DNA from: CAZLKT01 sp964560205
Lineage (GTDB): Bacteria > Pseudomonadota > Alphaproteobacteria > Holosporales > Holosporaceae
Direction: 5' to 3'
Assembly (NCBI GenBank): GCA_964560205.1
Contig: CAZLKT010000001.1
Span: 62,001-126,000, forward strand
DNA: 64,000 bases
Shown here: positions 33,778 to 42,138 of the stretch, piece after piece
How the letters are laid out: each line of letters starts with the position of its first letter
How positions within the stretch are numbered: position 1 is the stretch's first letter
Translations under genes and position numbers: made by a program
Notes under the pieces: model-generated
The model's database searches: none
What the model saw: the letters and a program-made list of their open reading frames with translations, nothing else
Told to the model about the DNA's origin: nothing

Positions 33778-34813
33778 GGAGAGACTCCCGCAAATATGCT
33801 TTATTTTCTAAGACAATGCCTGTTCCCATGACAACACAAGAGAGGGGATTTTCAGCCACACTTACGGAAAGCCCTGTTTCTTCTGACATACGGACATCAA
33901 GGTTCTTCAGCATACCACCACCACCTGTGAGGACAATGCCTCGATCAATAATATCGGATGACAACTCTGGTGGTGTGTTCTCCAATGTTTCTTTCACCCC
34001 ATCAATGATCATGGCAATGGGTTCACGAAGGCTTTCTGCGATCTGTTCTTGAGTCACCTCGATTTCTCGTGGAGTTCCTGTGGCCATATCCCTGCCTTTA
34101 ATGAAGAGAGTGCGATTTTCTTTAGAGAGCTGTGGATGAGCTACCTCTGCAGACCCAATGTACTTTTTGATGCGTTCTGCACTGGATTCTCCGATGAGAA
34201 GACCATGGTGTTTTCGGATAAAATTGATGATGGCTTCATCCATTTTATCTCCTCCCACGCGAATGGATTTGGCATACACAATGCCTCCCAAGGAGAGCAC
34301 CGCCACTTCTGTGGTACCGCCTCCGATGTCCACCACCATGGATCCAGATGCCTCGTTTACAGGCAAGCCTGCACCTATGGCCGCCGCCATGGGTTCTTCT
34401 ATGAGAAATACTGCGCTGGCCCCTGCTGCAAGGGCTGCATCATGAATGGCTCTTTTCTCCACTGATGTAGCGCCAGAAGGCACACAAATAACAATGGTGG
34501 GATTGAAAAAACGGCGCCCAGCATGAGCCTTTTTAATGAAGTATTTGATCATGGATTCTGCCACATCAAAATCCGCAATGACCCCATCCTTCAAAGGGCG
34601 TGTGGCCACCACATTGCCCGGTGTACGTCCAAGCATCACCTTCGCTTCTTCTCCAAACGCCAGCACTTTCTTTACCCCATTATGATGAGCAATGGCAACC
34701 ACAGATGGTTCATCCACCACAACTCCTCGCCCACGAACGTATACAAGCGTATTTGCCGTTCCAAGATCTATGCCAATGCCGCAGGAAAAATAGTCTTTTA
34801 ACTTAGAAAACAC
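33767..34813 (-). CDS. mreB: Rod shape-determining actin homologue MreB
   Basis: Actin-like filament that organises lateral cell-wall synthesis. The phosphate-1 motif GIDLGTANTLVYVRGRG, the connect and phosphate-2 motif VVDIGGGTTEVAVLSLGG, and the adenosine motif IVLTGGGGMLKNLD are all intact; length is 348. It is followed by mreC and preceded by about 160 bases of very AT-rich sequence containing the motif described at 34841. Confidence 0.98.
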   Translation of the reverse strand: MFSKLKDYFSCGIGIDLGTANTLVYVRGRGVVVDEPSVVAIAHHNGVKKVLAFGEEAKVMLGRTPGNVVATRPLKDGVIADFDVAESMIKYFIKKAHAGRRFFNPTIVICVPSGATSVEKRAIHDAALAAGASAVFLIEEPMAAAIGAGLPVNEASGSMVVDIGGGTTEVAVLSLGGIVYAKSIRVGGDKMDEAIINFIRKHHGLLIGESSAERIKKYIGSAEVAHPQLSKENRTLFIKGRDMATGTPREIEVTQEQIAESLREPIAMIIDGVKETLENTPPELSSDIIDRGIVLTGGGGMLKNLDVRMSEETGLSVSVAENPLSCVVMGTGIVLENKAYLRESLLAA

Positions 34814-34840
34814 GAAGGACTCCCTTTCAATACCCTCCTC

Positions 34841-34860
34841 CCATGGTAAATATTTTTTAT
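34841..34860. promoter_or_regulatory. Motif upstream of mreB shared with the M23 peptidase gene
   Basis: CCATGGTAAATATTTTTT occurs here, about 30-45 bases upstream of the mreB start, and again at 37895 upstream of the M23 peptidase start. The 18 bases are identical. The core is part of the inverted repeat TTACCATGGTAA at the second site. A common operator for wall genes is an inference; the T-rich half makes chance recurrence easier. Confidence 0.3.
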
Positions 34861-34971
34861 CACGTTTTCAAGGGCTTTTTTCTAAGAAAATAAGCGTTTT
34901 ATTTTTTGTTTTTTTATTTTTTTTAAATTGATTTTAAGAAGTTATAACAAAGATAAGACTTATTATGCTCA

Positions 34972-35598
34972 TTATCGAAAGGATGGAATGATAATAGAAA
35001 AGTTGTCGGGGCTGTTTTCACAGGGAATGGAAAAAAAGCGGGTTTCTCCAGGGTTTATGATATTGTCTGCAAAGGTATGGGATATGCTGTGAAGGATTCG
35101 TGCACCTTCCGTGGTTTGCTTGACAAAACGCAGGAGAAGAGGCGGGATAAGGGCGGCTTTTGTGGAGGTGTTATGAAGATATCCTTCTATGACTATGCCT
35201 GTGCTGGAGGAACGAAAGGAAAGCGTGAGGATTTCCAGTGGTTGAATGGATGATTGTGCATCTTCTGGAAGAAATTTCAGTGTGAAGTGAGAGTTTTCTC
35301 TGTGAATGTTCCACTGATTCCAGAGAAAAAGCGAGGCTCCCGTAAAAGTGACAAGTGCTGCAATGAAGAGAAAAACCAAAAGGCTTACGGAAAGAAACCT
35401 CCACTTTCGAGGAGGAAATCGCTTGTCAGGGAGATTTGAAGGCGTATTTTTTACCACCACCGCAAGTTGTGGGGGAGGAGGGGAGAGCTGGTGCCAGGTA
35501 TGCCCGCAATGGGTGCATCGCACTTGTCTCCCTTGAGAGCCAAGGATGTCTCCATCAAGATAATATCGCTTCATGCACGAAGAACAAGAAACAATCAT
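34972..35598 (-). CDS. Zinc-ribbon (MJ0042-type) membrane protein
   Basis: The 208-residue product starts MIVSCSSCMKRYYLDGD, and a second Cys pair, VRCTHCGHTW, completes an MJ0042-type zinc ribbon of about 38 residues. A Pro-rich linker, one membrane helix (about residues 70-95) and a beta-rich periplasmic domain (about 110-208) follow, with ILTLSFRSSSTGIVIEGYLHN as a typical start (quoted in part). This is the DUF3426-like architecture common in proteobacteria; function is unknown. The chosen start gives the zinc ribbon at the very N-terminus, as in the family. It lies upstream of mreBC on the same strand. Confidence 0.78.
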   Translation of the reverse strand: MIVSCSSCMKRYYLDGDILGSQGRQVRCTHCGHTWHQLSPPPPQLAVVVKNTPSNLPDKRFPPRKWRFLSVSLLVFLFIAALVTFTGASLFLWNQWNIHRENSHFTLKFLPEDAQSSIQPLEILTLSFRSSSTGIVIEGYLHNTSTKAALIPPLLLRFVKQTTEGARILHSISHTFADNIINPGETRFFSIPCENSPDNFSIIIPSFR

Positions 35599-35747
35599 AA
35601 AATTTTTTCCTACATGGACTGGGAAGAAACCTTGCGGATTTCTTCTGAGATTTTCTTGGGCTGGATTATACCACATTTTTTGCTTTTTTGCTTTTTTTGT
35701 TATGTGGAAAGGGATATAATCAATCTCTGCTGTGTATGGTGTTTTTT

Positions 35748-37817
35748 ATGTCTTCTGTTCCTCCGTCTATTGTGGATCTTTGGCACCATGTGGTGAAGGA
35801 AATTCGCTTTCATGATGAACAGTATTTTCAGAAGGATGCTCCTCTTATTTCCGATGAGGAGTATGACGCTCTGGTGGAAAGACTTAAGGAGCTTGAAAAA
35901 GAGTATCCTGCTCTCAAAACCATGGAAAGCCCGGAGGAAAATGTGGGGTATGATCCCACGGGGGGTGATCTTCCCACGGTGGAGCATATCTATCCGCTTT
36001 TTTCCTTGGAAAAAGTTTTGAATGGAGAGCAGCTGGAGGCGTTTTTTTCTCGGGCCCATCGTTTTTTGAGTCTGTCCCAAGATGTTGTCATGCCTTGGAT
36101 GGGGGAGCTGAAAATGGATGGTCTCACCATTGTTCTTCGGTATGAGAACGGTAGTCTGGTGCGGGGGTCCACACGGGGGAATGGTACTCTGGGAGAAGAT
36201 ATCACATCCCATGTGAAAAATATTCCATGCATTCCCCATACCATTTCTCCTTTGGAAAATGTACCTTCTGTCATGGAAATTCAGGGGGAAGCTTTCATGA
36301 CCTATGCTGCTTTTCAAGAGATGAATGAGGAGCGAGAACGAAATGGATTACCGCTTTTTGCAAATTCTCGGAATGCAGCGGCGGGTTCTTTACGACAGTT
36401 GGACCCCAGCATGGTGGGTAAGAGAAAAATTCATTTTGTGGCCCATGGAGTGAACCCCCCCATAGGAAAGAGCTATGTGGATGCGGTGGAGCTTTTTGAA
36501 AAATGGGGGATGCCTACGCCAGAGAAAAAATTGTGCCATACGTTGGAAGCTTGTAAGGAGTATGTGGCTCATGTGGAGCAGAAGAGAGCTGAGTTGCCGT
36601 ATGCCATTGATGGCATTGTTTTCAAGCTTACAGAGTGGCAGTGGCGGACGCGACTTGGACACTCTGCCAAAGCCCCACGATATGCTGTGGCCTATAAATT
36701 TCTTCCACCAGAAAGCGAGACACTTTTAGAAGATATTGGCATCCAAGTGGGGAGAACCGGGATCCTCACCCCCGTGGCATTTTTAAAACCAGTGCTTGTG
36801 GGTGGCGCCCTTATTTCCAAAGCTTCCCTTCATAACGAAGATGAAGTGCGTCGAAAAGATGTGCGCAAAGGGGACATTGTGCTTGTGCAAAGAGCAGGTG
36901 ATGTGATACCCCAGGTGGTACGTGTGGTGAAGCGAGAACACACCAATCCCCCATTTTGTTTCCCAACGGAGTGTCCTGTATGCCACGGAGAGGTCTTTCG
37001 AGCCCCAGGAAAGAGTGTATGGCGTTGTATGTCAGGTATGACGTGTGCTGTTCAAAGGGTTTGGCGAGTTCGGCATTTTGTCTCCAGAGATGCTATGAAT
37101 TTAGAAGGATTAGGAAAAAAGCGCTTGACCCTGCTTTATGAGAAAAACTTTGTGCAAACCCCCCTGGATCTTTTTACCCTTTCTCAGAAAAGAGAGGCTT
37201 TGTGCGCATTGCCAGGGTGGGGCTCTCTTTTGGTGGAAAATATCTTGGAGGAAATTCGGCAAAAAAGTCATCTGTCCTTTGAAAGATTTTTGTATGGTCT
37301 TGGTATTCCTACGATAGGGAAATCCATCGCAGTGCTTCTGGCGCAGCATTATGAAACCCCAGAGAAACTCATGGATGCCATGGAAGCATCCCTGGGGTCT
37401 GATACGGTGGAAGACATAGGGGACATAGAAGGCGTTGGCCCCACTATTGTTCAGGAGCTCATGCTCTTCTTTCATAATCCTCAGCAGAGACAGATGGTGC
37501 ATGATATTCTTTCTTTTCTCACCATTGTGCCGGCCGCCCCTTCCCGGGCCTCCTCCACAGTGGAGAGCCCTTTTCGAGGCAAAAGGGTTGTTTTCACAGG
37601 GAAATTGCACAAAATTACCCGGGCTGAAGCCAAAAACGCTGCAGAGTTTCTTGGTGCCAAAGTTATGAGCAGCATTTCTTCCAGTACTGATTTTGTCATC
37701 GTGGGGGAGGATGCAGGCAAAAAACTTCAGGAAGCCCATGCCCATGGATGCACCATTGTGCAGGAAGAAGAATGGATGGGGTATCTGACTCCCTTTTTAG
37801 ATTTTGCCAAGGGATGA
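35748..37817 (+). CDS. ligA: NAD-dependent DNA ligase LigA
   Basis: Seals nicks in DNA using NAD+. The start MSSVPPSIVDLWHHVV drops an upstream hydrophobic stretch that is not part of the family; ATG 35736 is an alternative. The 689 residues show the Ia domain (DAPLISDEEYDALVERL), the catalytic lysine in GELKMDGLTIV, the OB fold, the four-Cys zinc finger (CPVC and WRCMSGMTCAVQR), helix-hairpin-helix motifs and a C-terminal BRCT domain (KRVVFTGKLHKITRAEA). All essential parts are present. Confidence 0.97.
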   Translation: MSSVPPSIVDLWHHVVKEIRFHDEQYFQKDAPLISDEEYDALVERLKELEKEYPALKTMESPEENVGYDPTGGDLPTVEHIYPLFSLEKVLNGEQLEAFFSRAHRFLSLSQDVVMPWMGELKMDGLTIVLRYENGSLVRGSTRGNGTLGEDITSHVKNIPCIPHTISPLENVPSVMEIQGEAFMTYAAFQEMNEERERNGLPLFANSRNAAAGSLRQLDPSMVGKRKIHFVAHGVNPPIGKSYVDAVELFEKWGMPTPEKKLCHTLEACKEYVAHVEQKRAELPYAIDGIVFKLTEWQWRTRLGHSAKAPRYAVAYKFLPPESETLLEDIGIQVGRTGILTPVAFLKPVLVGGALISKASLHNEDEVRRKDVRKGDIVLVQRAGDVIPQVVRVVKREHTNPPFCFPTECPVCHGEVFRAPGKSVWRCMSGMTCAVQRVWRVRHFVSRDAMNLEGLGKKRLTLLYEKNFVQTPLDLFTLSQKREALCALPGWGSLLVENILEEIRQKSHLSFERFLYGLGIPTIGKSIAVLLAQHYETPEKLMDAMEASLGSDTVEDIGDIEGVGPTIVQELMLFFHNPQQRQMVHDILSFLTIVPAAPSRASSTVESPFRGKRVVFTGKLHKITRAEAKNAAEFLGAKVMSSISSSTDFVIVGEDAGKKLQEAHAHGCTIVQEEEWMGYLTPFLDFAKG

Positions 37818-37894
37818 TGGGTACAGCCCTTGCATACCATAAAAAAGTTTTTTTTGTGTGAAGCAATCTTGATTTTTGTATAAAAAATCTGTTA

Positions 37895-37914
37895 CCATGG
37901 TAAATATTTTTTTT
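37895..37914. promoter_or_regulatory. Motif upstream of the M23 peptidase gene shared with mreB
   Basis: Second copy of CCATGGTAAATATTTTTT, about 60-75 bases upstream of the M23 peptidase start. Here it is part of the perfect 12-base palindrome TTACCATGGTAA. See the copy at 34841. Confidence 0.3.
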
Positions 37915-37970
37915 GGAGGACCTTTTTCAAAGGCCCATTTTATTTGATAGAAAGGGAATGGTGTACGCGT

Positions 37971-39482
37971 ATGGGAAAAAAAGCATGGATGATGCTCTCC
38001 TTTTGGGAGATTTTCTTGAAAAGGAGGCTTCTTCTTTGGCGGTATGGTTTGGGTTTTTTTCTTATTGGTGGTGTTTTTAGTGGAGTGCTTTCCATACGGC
38101 ACCTCTCCGATCCTCGCTCTTTCTCCACTGTTCCGTTCTGTTCTGCCCTCTCCTCTCCGTCCATTTCAGTAGCTTACATCAAGAAGCATAAACCCCTCTT
38201 CATCTCTCAGGCCCATGTTATTTCCGTGGGGTCCCTCACGGGCGAAATGCAGAAGTTTTCTGGGGAGAAGGGCGATGTGGATAATATCCCCGTAGAATGT
38301 GGCGACTTTCGCGCAGGAGATCACACGGTTTCCTACACAGTGACCAAGGGTCTTGAAAAAGACCTTCTCCGTCTAGGCTTACCTCAACAGGATGTGCGGG
38401 GGGCCATGAAGGTGCTTTTGCAGAAGCGTTCCTGGGGATCCCTTCGTGGCAAGAAGATTAAGGTGTCTTATCATTGTTCACAAGGGAAAAAAACTCTCTC
38501 TAGTTTGTCTTTGCCCTTGGGGCTTTCCTATGAAGAAAAAATTCTTCGTCAGAATACTGGAGGTTATGGGTATAAAAAGATCCCATGTGAGGTGAAAACG
38601 CGGTATATGCGCATTCAAGGTGTTGTGGCCACGACGTTGGCCAAAGAGTTGCAGAGGCAAAAGATTTCTCAGCCCCTGGTGAGAGCTGTTTTGGCTGCAC
38701 TTCCTTCCTGTGGCATTCATGGGCGTTTTGATGTTCGCAAGGGAGACAAGTTTTCTTTTCTTTGCAAAGAGATGTACAACCCGGTAACACAGGAGCGTTC
38801 CTTGGATGGTGTTATTTTGGCAAAGATCTCTTCGAAGGCGGGGGGGACGAGAACTGCATATTTGTATAAACCAAAAGGGGAAAAGCGGGCATCCTTTTAT
38901 AATGAGCACGGGCATCTTTCCCTTCAGAAAAAAGAAGGGGGGGCTTCTGTCGCTCCAGGGGCAAAATTTTGCCGTCCCCTTATTCGAGGGACAATTTCTT
39001 CTAAGTTTGGGTATCGCCGTCATCCCATTTATTGTCGTACAAAGCTCCATACGGGGGTAGATTATGCGGCGCCTGCTGGGACGCCGGTGGTTGCCGCATC
39101 TGCTGGTGTGGTGGACAGAGTGCAGTGGTTTGGAGGATATGGACGTTATGTGCGTATTCGTCATGGTGCAGGGTATCACACTGCCTATGCCCATCTCAGT
39201 CGTTATGCCAATGCTCTTCGTCCGGGACAGAGGGTCGTGCAGGGTCAGATTATTGGGTATGTGGGGGCCTCTGGTGTGACATCTGGACCCCATCTCCATT
39301 TCGAAGTTTTGCATCAACACAGGCCCGTGGATCCCCTCCGTTTTTCTTCCAATAGTGCACCGTCCACCCCCTCTCTTCCCATTATCAAAGGTGTTCCGGT
39401 CCTTGTGGGATCTCAGAAAGATGCATTTATAGCATATATTCGACATCTTCAAAAAGTATACGAATCGGCACAGGTTCTGTAG
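37971..39482 (+). CDS. M23-family peptidoglycan endopeptidase
   Basis: Periplasmic wall hydrolase or LytM-type activator. After a short cytosolic N-terminus comes one membrane helix (about residues 20-45), then a long central region with an OapA/LysM-like segment, and the M23 domain from about residue 335. Metal ligands are complete: HTGVDYAAPAGTPV (H-x3-D), YHTAYAHLS and GPHLHFEV (H-x-H). An intact active site suggests real DD-endopeptidase activity. The ATG at 37971 is preceded by AAAGGGAA at rather long distance; TTG 37944 is an alternative start. Its last 56 bases overlap the end of the frameshifted secreted-protein gene on the other strand. Confidence 0.92.
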   Translation: MGKKAWMMLSFWEIFLKRRLLLWRYGLGFFLIGGVFSGVLSIRHLSDPRSFSTVPFCSALSSPSISVAYIKKHKPLFISQAHVISVGSLTGEMQKFSGEKGDVDNIPVECGDFRAGDHTVSYTVTKGLEKDLLRLGLPQQDVRGAMKVLLQKRSWGSLRGKKIKVSYHCSQGKKTLSSLSLPLGLSYEEKILRQNTGGYGYKKIPCEVKTRYMRIQGVVATTLAKELQRQKISQPLVRAVLAALPSCGIHGRFDVRKGDKFSFLCKEMYNPVTQERSLDGVILAKISSKAGGTRTAYLYKPKGEKRASFYNEHGHLSLQKKEGGASVAPGAKFCRPLIRGTISSKFGYRRHPIYCRTKLHTGVDYAAPAGTPVVAASAGVVDRVQWFGGYGRYVRIRHGAGYHTAYAHLSRYANALRPGQRVVQGQIIGYVGASGVTSGPHLHFEVLHQHRPVDPLRFSSNSAPSTPSLPIIKGVPVLVGSQKDAFIAYIRHLQKVYESAQVL

Positions 39483-39675
39483 ACCTTTCTAGGATTAGAG
39501 AACGTTTCTTTTGAGCTATTGGCTCCAATAATGAAGCTGCTTTATCACCACGGTGTATCTCAGATTCTTTGCCTTTTGTTGATTGCTCATCTTCCATTTT
39601 CGAATTATGGATCTTCTGCTTTTTGTTTTCGACTTTTTGCAGCTTTTGTCCTGCTGTTAGTTTTTTACATCCCAG

Positions 39676-40290
39676 CACGTGCGAGTTGAAAGCCGACAGC
39701 GTACGGCAACCCCATGGATGATGCATAGACACTGCCTCCGAGCATGGCAGCATTCTTTGCGACGTTTGCTGCCGTTTTTACGGCGCTCCAGGTCGTGCTT
39801 TCTTCTGGCTGAGTAGGTTCTGATTGGTTCTTTTTCCCGTAGTATTTCTCTTCAGCAAGGTTTTTTTTACATAACATCACTCAATCCCGCACGTGCGAGT
39901 TGAAAGCCGACAGCGTACGGCAACCCCATGGATGATGCATAGACACTGCCTCCGAGCATGGCAGCATTCTTTGCGACGTTTGCTGCCGTTTTTACGGCGC
40001 TCCAGGTCGTGCTTTCTTCTGGCTGAGTAGGTTCTGATTGGTTCTTTTTCCCGTAGTATTTCTCTTCAGCAAGGTTTTTTACACCAGTCAAGCCCCTACG
40101 TGCGAGTTGAAAGCCGACAGCGTACGGCAACCCCATGGATAATGCATAGACACTGCCTCCGAACATGGCAGCATCCTTTGCGACGTTTGCTACTTTTTTT
40201 ACGGTACCCCAGGTCGTGCTTTCTTCTGATTTCGGTTTTTCTTTTGCAGGTGTTGCGAGATCTTTAGGGATCTTCCTGTTTCCTCCGTCC
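39676..40290. repeat. Tandem repeat of 207-214 bases (three copies) in paralogue A
   Basis: The sequence GCGAGTTGAAAGCCGACAGC recurs at 39681, 39895 and 40102, giving periods of 214 and 207 bases. The first two copies are nearly identical over about 190 bases; the third is diverged. Each encodes, on the minus strand, EESTTW..VK..ANVAK followed by the Gly/Ala-rich segment and GFQLAR. The extra seven bases in one period (a longer A-run plus insertion) break the reading frame. Confidence 0.9.
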
Positions 40291-40311
40291 GCTTTTCCCG
40301 AATGTGTGGAT

Positions 40312-40690
40312 GCCGTATCTTCTGTTCTCGATTTTGTGGATCCAGAGTCTTCTGTTCCGGCTATGGATGCTGAGTACTCTGTTCTCGATTTTGTTGATGC
40401 CGTATCTTCTGTTCTCGATTTTGTGGATCCAGAGTCTTCTGTTCCGGCTANNNNNNNNNNNNNNNNNNNNNNNNNNNNNNNNNNNNNNNNNNNNNNNNNN
40501 NNNNNNNNNNNNNNNNNNNNNNNNNNNNNNNNNNNNNNNNNNNNNNNNNNTGGATGCTGAGTACTCTGTTCTCGATTTTGTTGATGCTGTATCTTCTGTT
40601 CTTGATTTTACGGATCCAGAGTCTTCTGTTTCGGCTATGGATGCTGAGTACTCTGTTCTCGATTTTGTGGATCTCGTATCTTCATTTATA
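40312..40690. repeat. 87-base minisatellite in paralogue A, interrupted by the gap
   Basis: GCCGTATCTTCTGTTCTCGA recurs at 40312 and 40399 (period 87 bases, 29 codons) and the same unit, slightly diverged, continues after the Ns to about 40690. The translated unit alternates TEDTASTKSR, TEYSASIA and TEDSGS blocks. The true copy number is hidden by the gap. Confidence 0.9.
40451..40550. other. Assembly gap (100 N)
   Basis: Exactly 100 unknown bases inside the 87-base minisatellite. A round number suggests a placeholder of unknown true length, so reading frames cannot be carried across it. Confidence 0.99.
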
Positions 40691-41050
40691 ATGTCTTTTT
40701 TTCTCCTCCTCCCAGGTTTCTTTATACCATTTCGTGCCCTTTTCGTGCTCCCTTTCTTTTGATCACTCCTCTTCTTTTGACCACCCTCTTTCTTTTTATC
40801 CTTCGTTTTTCTTGCAGAGGCCTTTTTCTTGCCTTTAGCTGCTACAGCTATGTGGTCGCTTGTTCCAAAAGCCATGAACGAAAGTAACAAAGTATAAAGA
40901 AAAGCTTTTTTCATAGTAAATGTCCAATTTTTTCTTTAATTATAATAAAAAATAATTAATAAAGATATAATATTTTTATTTAAAATAATAATAAATTTTT
41001 ATTATGGATGTTTTTTTGAGAGAAAAATGAGTGCCCACACAGCCATCTGA

Positions 41051-41190
41051 CATGGAAGTGTATAGCAACTTTTTTGGAGGATTTTTCATGGAAAAGGATG
41101 GAATAAAACATGGTAGAAGCTATTTTTCTTGCTGGTGCTTCTACCATGCATTCTTTACATTTCCATACACAAGACTGTGATGTGTTATTA
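41051..41190 (-). repeat. Intergenic foldable element, diverged copy 1
   Basis: Lies between the end of paralogue B and the start of paralogue A. It aligns with the two near-identical copies at 41996 and 43219 but is diverged. The inner hairpin CATGGTAGAAG/CTTCTACCATG is perfect over 11 pairs. The outer arms have changed together: GTGTAT near 41058 can pair with ATACAC near 41164. No T-run follows on the minus strand. The rest of 40915-41203 is AT-rich promoter-like sequence. Confidence 0.6.
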
Positions 41191-41203
41191 TTTTTTTTTG
41201 AAT

Positions 41204-41918
41204 TTAATCTAGACTTATGTTGTGTTGTTGAAAAAATTTTCTGTTCACGCGGGAGTAGGATCTCTTTTTCCGGTAGCTGGTGGTGAGCACGCTAGGAGCA
41301 TTATCTGCAATCCAATTTCCTACAGATTTTATATGGTCACCGTTTAATCCAGCGTAATAAGCGGCAGCTCCTACTGTACCAGCTATTCCTCATCCTAATG
41401 CTGCCTTTGTTTTCCAACCCCATCCCTTCTTCTCTTCTGGTTTTGGTTCTTCTTGTGCAGGTGTCGTGCTATCTGTTGTGGAGGCTCTACTATCTCCTTC
41501 GTTTTCTGTTTCTGATTTTGTGGGTTTCACATCCTCATTTTTGATATTATTGTCTTTTTTGGGGGGGGTTAATTTGAGTAATACTTGGAATAACAATTTG
41601 AGGAGTTATATTTGTACCTGATCTTTTAGTTTTATCTGACTTTTTGCTAGGTTTTTCATTATCAAGCATTTCTTCATTATCAGGCACTTTCTCCTTTATA
41701 AGGTCTTTGATTAATGCTCTATCTCGTCTATGTTTTCTCCTATGTTTCCTCATAGCATTTCGTGCCCTTCTGCTACCTGACTTTTTGTCTCGTTTCTGTT
41801 GGTTTTTAGCTTTTTTTGCAGAGACTTTTCTCTTTCCTTTAGCTGCTACAGCTATGTGGTTGCTTGTTCCAAAAGCCATGAGCGCAAGTAATGAGGTATA
41901 AAAAAATAATTTTTTCAT
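41204..41918 (-). pseudogene. Secreted basic protein (paralogue B), frameshift and nonsense codon
   Basis: Starts MKKLFFYTSLLALMAFGTSN (signal peptide) then a Lys/Arg-rich block (RRARNAMRKHRRKHRRDR). Up to NITPQIVIPSIT it matches paralogue D. At a run of eight G (41567-41574; C8 in the coding strand) the frame shifts, and the next frame continues with D-like sequence (NIKNEDVKPTKSETE) and EEKKGW. A TGA at 41390-41392 then interrupts, although the same frame continues as GIAGTVGAAAYYAGLNGDH, IKSVGNWIADNAP to a stop at 41204, matching the paralogues' conserved end. The gene is therefore broken twice, unless the C8 tract is a phase switch. Confidence 0.75.
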
Positions 41919-41993
41919 GGTAATTTACTTTTGTTTATTTCAATCGTTAATAATAAAAAAATATTTCATTGAATAATAAGTTTTGTATCATGG
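41919..41993 (-). promoter_or_regulatory. Shared 5' module upstream of paralogue B
   Basis: About 75 AT-rich bases upstream of the start, nearly identical to 43091-43165 upstream of paralogue C (both contain TTAATAATAAAAAAATATTT). It probably carries the promoter and ribosome site. Similar but diverged AT-rich sequence precedes paralogues A and D. Confidence 0.5.
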
Positions 41994-41995
41994 GT

Positions 41996-42138
41996 GCATG
42001 GAGAACTCTAACTGGGGTTTTCTCGTGGAGAATTTTTCATGGGAGAGGATGACGTAGAACATGGTAAAAGTTTTTTCTTGTAGGTTCTTCTACCATGTAC
42101 TCTTTACATCTCCATCCACGAGACTGTGGTGTATTATT
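41996..42138 (-). repeat. Intergenic foldable element, copy 2 (143 bases)
   Basis: Lies directly downstream of paralogue C, touching its stop codon. It differs from copy 3 (43219-43361) at three positions by my reading. It can fold into an inner hairpin (CATGGTAAAAG with CTTCTACCATG) inside an outer stem TCTCGTGGA (42021-42029) with TCCACGAGA (42115-42123). There is no terminator T-run. Confidence 0.85.

Larger units (their letters stand above)
39427..40914 (-). pseudogene. Secreted basic repeat protein (paralogue A), frameshifted and spanning an assembly gap
   Basis: First of four tandem paralogues, no named family. It starts MKKAFLYTLLLSFMAFGTSD (signal peptide), then a Lys/Arg-rich stretch to about residue 75, then a Ser/Thr/Glu repeat of 29 residues (TEYSASIAETEDSGS, KSRTEDTASTKSR) that runs into 100 Ns. 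Past the gap the frame leads through SGKADGGNRKIPKDLATPAKE into two copies of a Gly/Ala-rich unit containing AAMLGGSVYASSMGLPYAV. Near 39869 a stop and a frame change occur; a third copy and a C-terminal tail (CKKLTAGQKLQKVE to the stop at 39427) lie in other frames. An extra T near 39678 accounts for the second shift. Either the gene is decaying or the assembly of this repetitive stretch is wrong. Confidence 0.6.

Noticed and set aside
40165..40762. Long plus-strand reading frames through the N gap
   Set aside because: They are antisense shadows of the 87-base minisatellite in paralogue A; period 87 keeps several frames open, and the Ns create artificial continuity.
41390..41392. UGA read as tryptophan or another amino acid (recoded genetic code)
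   Set aside because: TGA is used as an ordinary stop in other genes of the window (for example prmA and plsY), and the aligned paralogue position is not Trp. A nonsense mutation in a decaying gene is simpler.
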